A DNA stretch of 58,585 nt from the NCBI GenBank assembly GCA_035644215.1, contig DASQPA010000130.1:1-58585 (forward strand), given 5' to 3'. The notes below the pieces were generated by a model. It was not told where the DNA came from. It made no database searches and saw only the letters and a list, made by a program, of their open reading frames with translations. This stretch comes from DASQPA01 sp035644215 (GTDB lineage: Bacteria; Acidobacteriota; Thermoanaerobaculia; Multivoradales; UBA5704). Made by a program: the position numbers and the translations under genes. Positions 40,651-58,585 of this stretch are shown here, one piece after another (the stretch's first letter is position 1; every line of letters begins with the position of its first letter).

Positions 40651-41996
40651 TTAAACCCCCGGAAGCGACGCCACTTCATCGACCGGCGATGCCGATGCCG
40701 GTTCGGGACTCTCGTTCTCTTCGCTTTCGACTCGCCTCAGGCGAGGATGGAACCCGGCGATCACCGTGGCGGAAATCACGACGAATCCGAGGACCATCAG
40801 CAACAGCCCCACTCCACGGCCCGGCCCGACCCCCAGCACCCGACCGAAGGTCGGGGCGAGCGGCCCGCCGCGCGCCAAGAGAGGCTCGAAGACGCGGTCC
40901 GCCAGGGGACCGGCGGCGAGGGCGGCGAAGGGGATCGCGCCGGAGATCACCATCTGCCGGATGCCGAAGACCCGCCCCTGGATCGCGGGATCGATCTTCC
41001 GCTGCCAGATCGCCTGGTTGGAGCCGTTGCCGATCGGCAGGGCGAACATGAACACGAAGGTGGCGAAAGCGATCAGGGTCACGCTGGGACGCAGCCCGCC
41101 CAGGAGGAGAATGCAGCCCTGGAGCAGCAGGGCGCCCAAGATCCCTTTCACCTTGGAGCGCGGCCCGCCCCAGACGCTCAAGAGCAGGGCCCCGGAGAGC
41201 GCCCCCGCCGCGCCGAGCGAGTTGACCGTGCCGAGTCCCCGAGGGCTCGAAAAACCGAGCACCAGAGGGGTGAGGAGGACCTGCACGATGCCGAAGCTCA
41301 GGGTGGTGAAGGCGAGGAGGACGAGGAGGGAGGTCAGCCCTTGCTGAGCCCGGATGGCGCGCCAGCCCTCGGCCATCCCGGAACGCAGCGAAACCTGCGC
41401 TGCCTTTCCGGAGGACGGGCTCGGGATCGGGGTCGTCCAGAGCACCGCGATGACCAGCAGGAAGCTCACGCAGTCGATCGACAGGAGCCCGTGGAAGCCG
41501 ATGACCGAGAGGAGCGCTCCGGCGAGCGGCGGGGCCAGGATGGCGGCGAGCGCGGACGAGCTCTGCATCATGCCGTTCGCCCGGGCGAGCTGCTCCGGCG
41601 GAACGAGCTGGGTGATGGAGGCCTGGAGGGCCGGGACCTCGAGCGAGCCGTTCGCCACCAGCAGGGCGATCAGGGGATAGACGTGCCAGGGCTGCATCCG
41701 ATGGGTGTAGAGCAGGTAGATCATGAAGGCCGTGATGAGCGCGGCGACCAGGTTGACGACCATGAGGAGCCGGCGGCGGTCCCAGCGGTCCGCCGTCCAC
41801 CCCCCCACCGGCCCGACCACCAGGCTGGTCACCGCGCCGGTGAAGGTCATGAGCGCGAACTGGGTCGTCGAATGGTGCTGCTCGAACATCCAGACACCGA
41901 GGGAGAAGCCGCCGAGGCTGGCCCCCAGCGCGGAGACCAGCTGGGCGGCCCAGATCCGCAGGAAACCGCCCATCCCCCGGTAGGTCTCGGCCAGGC

Positions 41997-42000
<4 letters not shown>
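40651..42000 (-). CDS. MFS transporter (NRPS-cluster exporter type), copy 2
   Basis: This encodes 449 residues. The ATG overlaps the stop of the large NRPS gene (ATGA, 41997-42000), so it is translationally coupled to it. About 12 membrane helices with the GGWTADRWDRRRLLM loop motif after helix 2. Long similarity to copy 1 (34617-35954) in both halves, including IWQRKIDPAIQGRVFGIRQM versus IWLRKVPHEIQGRVLALYRM. The C-terminal tail is acidic and Ser/Pro-rich. Coupling to the TE-containing synthetase makes it the best candidate for the primary exporter. Confidence 0.88.
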
Positions 42001-52658
<10,658 letters not shown>

Positions 52659-52691
52659 TGGACGCAGACCTCTCCGTCGAAGCCCCGGGCC

Positions 52692-54611
52692 TCAAGCAAG
52701 CCCATCGGTTCCTCCCTGCCCTGCGGTCTGGGTACGGAGGATCTGCAAGGCTTCCTCCGACATCCCCTCGATCTCGCGAAGAAGGGCGGCCATCTCGTCC
52801 TCGCTCTCCTGTTCGACGCGCATCCGGACCACCACCAGCGCGAGCCCCTCCCCGGTCGGCGCCCGGAACACCTCGCGCAAAGGGACCTCGACCCCGAGGG
52901 CCGAACGGATGCGCGACAGCAGCAGAGTGGCCAGCAAGGAGTGCCCGCCGAGCTCGAAGAAGTGGTCGCGGATACCCACCCGGGGAATGCCGAGCAACTC
53001 GGAGAAGATCCCGCACAGAGCCTCCTCGACCGGAGTTCGCGGAGCGACGAATTCCCGCTCTCTCTGGGCGGCCTGGCCGGGGTTGGGGAGGGAGCGGCGG
53101 TCCACCTTGCCCGAGAGGGTGCGGGGCAGGGCCTCCAGGGTCACGAAGGCCGAAGGGACGGCCGAGTCGGGAAGCGCTCCGCGAACCGCTTCGGCCAGGG
53201 CCGTCACATCGAGATTCCCCTTGGGGACGACGTAGGCACAGAGGAACTTGTTGCCCTGCGTGTCGACGCGGTCGACCACGGCCACGTCGGCGACGCTCTC
53301 GTGCACGCGCAGCAGCTCTTCGATCGGGCCGATCTCCACCCGCACCCCGCGCACTTTGATCTGAGTGTCGCGCCGCCCGACGAATTCGAAGGCACCGTCC
53401 TCCCGCAGCCGCCCGAGGTCGCCCGTCTTGTAGACGATGTCGTCCGGCCGGTCGCTCCAGGGGTTCTGCACGAAGGCTTCGGCAGTGAGATCCGGCCGGT
53501 TCAGGTAGCCCAGCGAGCGGTACGGCGTCCGAATGTAGATCTCGCCCAGCTTCCCCGGCGGGCAGGGTACCCCCTTCTCGTCGACCACGACGACCCGGAC
53601 GTCGGGCATGGGCCGGCCGATGGGCACCGCGCGGGCATGCCCGTCCTCCGGACGGACGAGATGGAACAGCTTGACCATGGTGGTCTCGCTGGGGCCGTAT
53701 AGGTTGACCAGCTGAATCCGCTCCGCGAACAGATCGTGCCAGCGGCGCACGTTGGAAGGGAGCAGGGGCTCCCCCGCGAGCAGCACGAAGCGCAGAGCCG
53801 GGAAGCTCTCCGGCGTCAGCTCCTGCCCCAAGATCAGGCGGAAGACGGAAGGAGTGCAGTGCAGCAGCTCGATCCTCTGGTCCTCGATCCACTCGGCCAG
53901 CCGGCCGCCGTTGAGGATACTCTCGCGGCCGACGGGCACGCAGACGGTTCCGCCCGCCACCAGTGGCGTGAAGGCGTCACGCAGAAACGCGTCGAAGGCG
54001 GGGGAAGTGAGTTGGCTCACCCGCGTCCCCTCGCGGACCTCGAAGGTCTCCACCTCCCAGCGAATGAAGTGATCGATGGCCTGCAGCCGGCCGGCGATCC
54101 CCTTGGGGCGGCCGGTGGAACCGGAGGTGAAGTAGACATAGCTCATCGCATCCGGATCGACGGGCTCGGTGGAGAGGGCGAGGCGAAGCCCTGCCGCGCC
54201 GTCCCGGACCCAACCCTCTGCGATCGGCAGGACCGTGGCGCGGAACCCATGCTCGCAGAGGAGCCTCTCCAAGGTCTCGACCTGCCCCTCGCTGGCGAGC
54301 CAGAGGCGGGGGCGGGCCTCGGCCAAGACCGCGGAGAGTGTGGCCGCAGGGAATTGGAGATCGATGGGGACAAAGGCGCAGCCCGCGTCGAGAACCGCCA
54401 ACATGGCGGCGATCACGTCGGCGGTGCGGCTCGGCAGGATACCGACGAGTGAGCCTCTCTCGGCGCCGGCTTGGCGCAGCTCCTCTGCAAGCCGCGCCGC
54501 CTGGCTCTCGAGCTGGCGGTAGGAAACCCGGTGCCCTTCCCACTCGATCGCCGGCCGGTCACCGAAACGCTCGGCGGCCTGCCGGAACATCTCTTGAATA
54601 GGGACATGCAT
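52692..54611 (-). CDS. NRPS A-T protein (stand-alone module half)
   Basis: This encodes 639 residues. A domain: YFTSGSTGRPKG (~160), LYGPSETT, YKTGDLG, and VRGVRVEIGPIE. T domain: LGGHSLLATLLLSRI (Ser ~570). The tail EMAALLREIEGMSEEALQIL resembles that of the FAAL protein. The hand-read code DARHLALMVK matches nothing I know, and the FDAFLRDAFTPLVAGGTVCVP block differs from ordinary A domains. The protein upstream ends in a C domain, so C (56546 gene) plus this A-T can form one split module. Alternatively it loads a special residue (chlorinated or hydroxylated) in trans. It lies between asnB (24-base gap) and the TE-containing NRPS (33-base gap). Confidence 0.88.
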   Translation of the reverse strand: MHVPIQEMFRQAAERFGDRPAIEWEGHRVSYRQLESQAARLAEELRQAGAERGSLVGILPSRTADVIAAMLAVLDAGCAFVPIDLQFPAATLSAVLAEARPRLWLASEGQVETLERLLCEHGFRATVLPIAEGWVRDGAAGLRLALSTEPVDPDAMSYVYFTSGSTGRPKGIAGRLQAIDHFIRWEVETFEVREGTRVSQLTSPAFDAFLRDAFTPLVAGGTVCVPVGRESILNGGRLAEWIEDQRIELLHCTPSVFRLILGQELTPESFPALRFVLLAGEPLLPSNVRRWHDLFAERIQLVNLYGPSETTMVKLFHLVRPEDGHARAVPIGRPMPDVRVVVVDEKGVPCPPGKLGEIYIRTPYRSLGYLNRPDLTAEAFVQNPWSDRPDDIVYKTGDLGRLREDGAFEFVGRRDTQIKVRGVRVEIGPIEELLRVHESVADVAVVDRVDTQGNKFLCAYVVPKGNLDVTALAEAVRGALPDSAVPSAFVTLEALPRTLSGKVDRRSLPNPGQAAQREREFVAPRTPVEEALCGIFSELLGIPRVGIRDHFFELGGHSLLATLLLSRIRSALGVEVPLREVFRAPTGEGLALVVVRMRVEQESEDEMAALLREIEGMSEEALQILRTQTAGQGGTDGLA

Positions 54612-54635
54612 CTCTATTCCGTCTCCTCTCGGAAC

Positions 54636-56504
54636 TCAACTCGGGCCGGAAACCACGAAGGTTTCGAGGAACATGTTGAAGGTAAGGACGATCAGCAACA
54701 GGTCCGTATCCAGGTGTGGATGCAGGCGGAAGCCGGGCTGCGCATAGCGCGCCTTCAACCGTTCCACCAGGTCGGCGTCGAAAAATCCCTGACGTCGCAC
54801 GAGCTCGGTGGACAGCAGGTCTTCGACCCAAGGCACCGAGCGTTGCAGAAGAAGGGGACTCCCCGGGGCACGGAAACCGAACTTTTCTCGCGCCACGATC
54901 TGGTGAGGGATCGTCCCTTCCGCCATCCGACGCACCACGTACTTGGCGGTTAAGTCCCGCACCTTGAGGTCCGGTGGCATACGGCGGGCCAGGTCGACGA
55001 TCCCGAGGTCGAGGAACGGATAGCGCCCTTCCACCGAGTGGGCCATCACCATGCGGTCGCCGTGCTCGCTCAGAAGGTGATCCGCCAGCCGCAGCTTGAC
55101 GTCCAGGTAGGAGCGCTGATGCAAAGGGTGGCGGCCCCGGAGCCGCTCCCGGTCGACCAACGGATGGGCCATGCAATCGAAATCCTCCATCCGTGCGCGC
55201 AGCGCTGGAGCATAGAGGGCACTCTTGATCTCACGGAAGGCGATCTGATTCTTCTCGTAGAAGAGGCGACGGTCCCCCCAGACGCGTTCGCGCAGCTCTT
55301 CCTCGAGTGCGGTCTCTACGTCCAAGGGGTCCTCGTCCCGCTCTCCCAGGCTGTCGAACCGGTAGCCGGGATAACCCCCGAAGATCTCGTCCGCCCCCTC
55401 GCCGCCGAGGATGACGGGGACGCCGGCCTCGTGCGCCGCCGCGGCCAAGGCGAGCGAACAGGTGTTATAGGTCTCTTTTACCGGGCACTCGCCATGGAAC
55501 ACCATGGCCTGCAGCCGCTCGATCATGGCATCGGCGGTGAAGCGGATCTCGTGGTGCTCGCAGCCGAGGTGCCGTGCCATGAGCCGTTGGTATCGCCCTT
55601 CGTCGATCTCCTCGTCATCGAAGGAGATCGAGAACGAGTGGTAGCGGTTACCGCCGGACATGCGAACGGCGGCGGTCGCCACCAGGGCGGAGTCCAGTCC
55701 CCCGGACAAGAACAGGCCCACCGGCACGTCGGCCTGGAGGTGGCGCTCGACGCTGCCGTCGAAACATTTCCGTAGCTCCTCCACCCACTCCTCCTCAGGA
55801 CGGAGCGGCAGGGTCTCCCCCTCCACGGGATAATCGAGGTCCCAGTACTTGCGCATTGCGACCTGCCCGCGATCTGCCACGATGAGATGGCCCGGAGGCA
55901 GGCTGCGGATCCCTTCGAGGATGGTTCGCGGGCTCACCAGCCCGGGGAAGGACAGAATCTGGTCGAGGCCGACCAGGTCGATCCGCCGTGGCGCCTTGGG
56001 GTGGCGCAAGATGCCTTTGATCTCCGACGCGAAGATCAGAAGTCCCTCCGACTCGCAGACGTAGAGCGGATTGATCCCGAAGCGGTCACGGGCGAGCAGC
56101 AGTCGTTTCTCTCGCTGGTCGTAGAGGGCGAAAGCGAACTGTCCGTTCAGGTGGTCGACCAGCGAGACGCCGTGCTCCTCATAAAGGTGGACCAGCACCT
56201 CGATGTCGGTGCGGGTGCGGAAGTGGTGTCCGCGCCCGCGGAGCTCGGCGCGCAGCTCCCGGTAGTTGAAGATCTCGCCGTTGCAGACGAGGATCACCGT
56301 ACCGTCCTCGTTGGTGATCGGCTGGTCCCCCGTCTCAAGGTCGATGATTTTGAGACGCCGGGCACCGAGGGCGATGTCCGGCTCGATGTAGAGGCCGGAC
56401 GAGTCCGGGCCTCGATGCACCAGCGCTTCGATCATCGCCGCCGCGACGGATCGCTCGATACGGTCGGCGCCGCGCAGATCGAGACATCCGGCGATCCCGC
56501 ACAT
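54636..56504 (-). CDS. asnB: Asparagine synthetase (glutamine-hydrolysing)
   Basis: This encodes 622 residues, starting MCGIAGCLD so that Cys2 is the N-terminal nucleophile of the class II glutaminase domain. Further glutaminase residues are in HRGPDSSG and CNGEIFNYRELR. The synthetase half has the pyrophosphate loop LFLSGGLDSAL (~260) and VILGGEGADEIFGGYPGYR. Both active sites look intact. It converts Asp, ATP and Gln to Asn. Sitting inside the NRPS operon it probably supplies Asn for the module whose code reads as Asn; forming another amide on a pathway intermediate is the alternative. GGAGG lies 11 bases before the ATG. Confidence 0.9.
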   Translation of the reverse strand: MCGIAGCLDLRGADRIERSVAAAMIEALVHRGPDSSGLYIEPDIALGARRLKIIDLETGDQPITNEDGTVILVCNGEIFNYRELRAELRGRGHHFRTRTDIEVLVHLYEEHGVSLVDHLNGQFAFALYDQREKRLLLARDRFGINPLYVCESEGLLIFASEIKGILRHPKAPRRIDLVGLDQILSFPGLVSPRTILEGIRSLPPGHLIVADRGQVAMRKYWDLDYPVEGETLPLRPEEEWVEELRKCFDGSVERHLQADVPVGLFLSGGLDSALVATAAVRMSGGNRYHSFSISFDDEEIDEGRYQRLMARHLGCEHHEIRFTADAMIERLQAMVFHGECPVKETYNTCSLALAAAAHEAGVPVILGGEGADEIFGGYPGYRFDSLGERDEDPLDVETALEEELRERVWGDRRLFYEKNQIAFREIKSALYAPALRARMEDFDCMAHPLVDRERLRGRHPLHQRSYLDVKLRLADHLLSEHGDRMVMAHSVEGRYPFLDLGIVDLARRMPPDLKVRDLTAKYVVRRMAEGTIPHQIVAREKFGFRAPGSPLLLQRSVPWVEDLLSTELVRRQGFFDADLVERLKARYAQPGFRLHPHLDTDLLLIVLTFNMFLETFVVSGPS

Positions 56505-56545
56505 GAGCTATCGCTCCTCCAAGAATTTCGCCGTCGCGACGCTCA

Positions 56546-58585
56546 TCAGAAATCCTCACTGAATGCGCTGGCCAGCTGCCGGATATCGGACTCGGTGGTC
56601 AAGGGGATCGCGGAGAGCGGAAGGTCCGGATCCCTGGTGACGCTGTGGAGCAGCGTCAGGAAGTGCTCCGCCATGCGCGCCATGGCCGTCTCCGCGAACA
56701 GGTCCGTGTCATAGCGCAAGGCGCCGCCCAACCCGTCCCCCTCCTCGCTCAGCATCAAAGTGAGGTCAAAGTTCGCCGTATAGGCATCCACCTCCAGCGG
56801 GGCGATCTCCAACCCACCGGCCCGCCGCGCGGTCGCAGGGAAGTTTTGCAGCACGAATTTTACTTGGAAGAGTGAGGCGAAGGCCGTCTGACGTCGTGGC
56901 TGCACGGCATTCAGAACCTTCTCGAAAGGAACCTCCTGATGCGCGAAAGCGCCCAGCGTCACGTCGCGTACGCGCCGCACCAATTCGCGAAAGCCCGGAT
57001 CACCGGACAGGTTGGTCCGCAGCGCGAGATTGTTGACGAAGAAGCCGATCAGTCCTTCGACCTCTCTACGGTCGCGGTTGGCGACATCGGTGCCGATGAG
57101 CAGATCCTCCTGGCCGCTATAGAGGTGGAGAAGGGCTTTGAAGCCGGCGAGAAGAGTCATAAACAACGTTGCCCCCTCGCTGCGACCGATCTCTTCGAGG
57201 GGCCGGCGGAGGCCGACGGGCACGACCACGGGGCAGGCCGCGCCGCGAAAGCCCGGAGCGTCCAGGCGGTCGCGCCTTTGCGGCAGCTCCAAGACGGGCA
57301 GCGGGCCTGCGAGCTGGTCTCGCCACCAAGCGAGTTGGGACTCCAGCCACTCCTCGTTGAGCCCGTTGCGCTGCCAGACGGCAAAGTCGGCGTACTGAAC
57401 CGCCGGCTCGGGCAGGATGGGAAGACTCCCGGCGGAATCCGCAGCCAGGGCGGTATAGAGTGTGCCGACCTCATGGGTAAGCAGGCCGAGCGACCATCCG
57501 TCCCCTGCGATGTGGTGCAGGGTAAAGAGGACGGCGTGCTCCTCTCGTGACAGGCGCACCAAGGAGGTGCGCAGGGGCCAGTCGCGGGTGAGATCGAACG
57601 GGCGCGCCATCTCACGGTTCGCCAGCCGGCGCAACTCGCTCTCCCGCGCGTCTTCCGGGAGACCGGCCAAGTCGACGAGCGGCAGAGGGAACGGCGCGGC
57701 CGGATCGACCGCCTGGACCGGCCCGACTCCGCTCTCCTGATAGCGAGTGCGCAGCACCTCGTGACGGCGGACGGTTTCGCTGAGACTGGCGGCGAAGACA
57801 TCGGGCATGAGGGCGCCGGTCAGGCGCACCACGCTGTTCAAGTGGAGGGCCGAGCTCTCCGGCTCCAGCAGGTAGAGGAACCAGAGACGCTCTTGAGCGT
57901 ACGACAGAGGCACCGGACCCTCGCGCGGTATGGGGACCAGGGGTGGGGCGACCCGGCCGGTGCCCGCCCGTCGCGCCGCCTCGACCCGCGCCGCGAAATC
58001 GGTGAGCCGCGGAGCCTCGAAGAGATCGCGTAGCGGCATCTCGACGCCGAAGTCGCTCCGCAGCCGCGCCATCACGCGGGTTGCCAGCAAGGAGTGGCCA
58101 CCCAGATTGAAAAAATGGTCGGTCGCCCCCACCCGTTCGAGGCCGAGCAGATCGGTCCAGAGACTGGCGAGGACCTCTTCGAGGTGCGTTCGCGGTGCCA
58201 GATAACTTTCCTCCGCGGTCCGCCACTCCGGAGCGGGTAGGGCCTTCCGGTCCACCTTGCCATTCGAGGTGAGGGGAAGAGCGGCGAGCGCGACGAAGGC
58301 GACGGGCACCATGTAATCCGGCAGCCTATCGCGCAACAACTGGCGCAGTTCCTCGGGCGAGGCACTGCCGACCCAATAGGCGACCAGTCGCTGGTCGCCA
58401 GGTGTGTCCTGGCGCGCCACCACGACCGCCTCACGGACTCCTGTCAGCGCCGAGAGTGCCGCTTCGATCTCGCCCAGCTCGATGCGAAAGCCGCGGATCT
58501 TGACTTGGGAGTCGCGCCGCCCCAGAAACTCCAGATTCCCATCGGGCCCATAGCGGGCGCGATCCCCGGTACGATAGAGAAGAGA
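56546..58585 (-). CDS. NRPS, partial at window edge, ending A-T-C
   Basis: The frame is open to the last base of the window, so the start lies outside. What is seen is the C-terminal end of an A domain (LLYRTGDRARYG, LGRRDSQVKIRGFRIELGE), a T domain (LGGHSLLATRVMARL, Ser near base 58100) and a complete C domain (YAQERLWFLYLLEP, HHIAGDGWS, IGFFVNNLALR). It then ends shortly after the C domain, with no A domain. The C domain must therefore work with the separate A-T protein encoded after asnB. The gene is first in the visible operon; asnB starts 41 bases downstream. Confidence 0.9.
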   Translation of the reverse strand, partial: SLLYRTGDRARYGPDGNLEFLGRRDSQVKIRGFRIELGEIEAALSALTGVREAVVVARQDTPGDQRLVAYWVGSASPEELRQLLRDRLPDYMVPVAFVALAALPLTSNGKVDRKALPAPEWRTAEESYLAPRTHLEEVLASLWTDLLGLERVGATDHFFNLGGHSLLATRVMARLRSDFGVEMPLRDLFEAPRLTDFAARVEAARRAGTGRVAPPLVPIPREGPVPLSYAQERLWFLYLLEPESSALHLNSVVRLTGALMPDVFAASLSETVRRHEVLRTRYQESGVGPVQAVDPAAPFPLPLVDLAGLPEDARESELRRLANREMARPFDLTRDWPLRTSLVRLSREEHAVLFTLHHIAGDGWSLGLLTHEVGTLYTALAADSAGSLPILPEPAVQYADFAVWQRNGLNEEWLESQLAWWRDQLAGPLPVLELPQRRDRLDAPGFRGAACPVVVPVGLRRPLEEIGRSEGATLFMTLLAGFKALLHLYSGQEDLLIGTDVANRDRREVEGLIGFFVNNLALRTNLSGDPGFRELVRRVRDVTLGAFAHQEVPFEKVLNAVQPRRQTAFASLFQVKFVLQNFPATARRAGGLEIAPLEVDAYTANFDLTLMLSEEGDGLGGALRYDTDLFAETAMARMAEHFLTLLHSVTRDPDLPLSAIPLTTESDIRQLASAFSEDF

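Overview
The window is a high-GC (about two thirds G+C) bacterial chromosome segment dominated by a nonribosomal peptide / lipopeptide biosynthetic gene cluster. Two MacB/FtsX-type ABC permease genes of the duplicated orphan-permease kind (ADOP), both broken, together with a small DUF6289-like secreted peptide and an OPT transporter, suggest an Acidobacteriota member from soil. This is inference from gene content; no rRNA or tRNA is present to settle it.

Layout. 1-5 kb: accessory debris. It holds an ADOP remnant, a small secreted peptide, a TIR-domain fragment, an unknown membrane protein, a broken UPF0175/DUF3368 toxin-antitoxin pair, and a protein with APHV repeats and a Cys-His-Asp domain that looks like a deamidase or papain-like effector. 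4.6-7.2 kb: an OPT-family transporter and a small membrane protein, followed by a second copy of only the transporter's 3' end. 7.3-10.2 kb: a secreted beta-propeller/di-haem c protein. 10.3-18.1 kb: a GT4 glycosyltransferase fused to a two-module NRPS. 18.2-21.2 kb: a sulfotransferase-SCP2 fusion and two genes around a nucleotidyltransferase-like protein. 21.2-22.1 kb: a non-coding stretch with a 21-bp minisatellite, G-rich repeats and a 215-bp inverted-repeat element. 22.1-25.2 kb: a TIR-STAND-TPR protein. 25.4-31.0 kb: a FAAL-T-C-FkbH-T starter protein on the plus strand. 31.1 kb to the right edge: a tightly packed minus-strand operon. In transcription order it reads: NRPS (cut by the edge, ending A-T-C), asnB, A-T, NRPS (C-A-T x3, TE), MFS exporter, kynurenine 3-monooxygenase, tryptophan halogenase, truncated T-E protein, second MFS exporter, broken ADOP permease, SyrP-like TauD hydroxylase.

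Working model (inference). The FAAL activates a fatty acid, and the FkbH domain loads a glyceryl unit that the C domain could acylate. The NRPS proteins add residues; hand-read codes suggest Gly-like in the GT-NRPS and Thr, Asn and an unassigned residue in the TE-containing protein. AsnB supplies Asn. Halogenase plus KMO point to a chlorinated and/or 3-hydroxylated kynurenine-type building block. The TauD enzyme may beta-hydroxylate a residue; GT4 and the sulfotransferase could decorate the product; the MFS pumps export it. The product would be a halogenated, possibly glycosylated or sulfated lipo(depsi)peptide.

A recurring feature is short tandem duplications (5, 11 and 14 bp) that break reading frames in otherwise well-preserved genes. 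A dispersed G-rich repeat has also apparently been captured in frame as the linker of the TIR-STAND protein.
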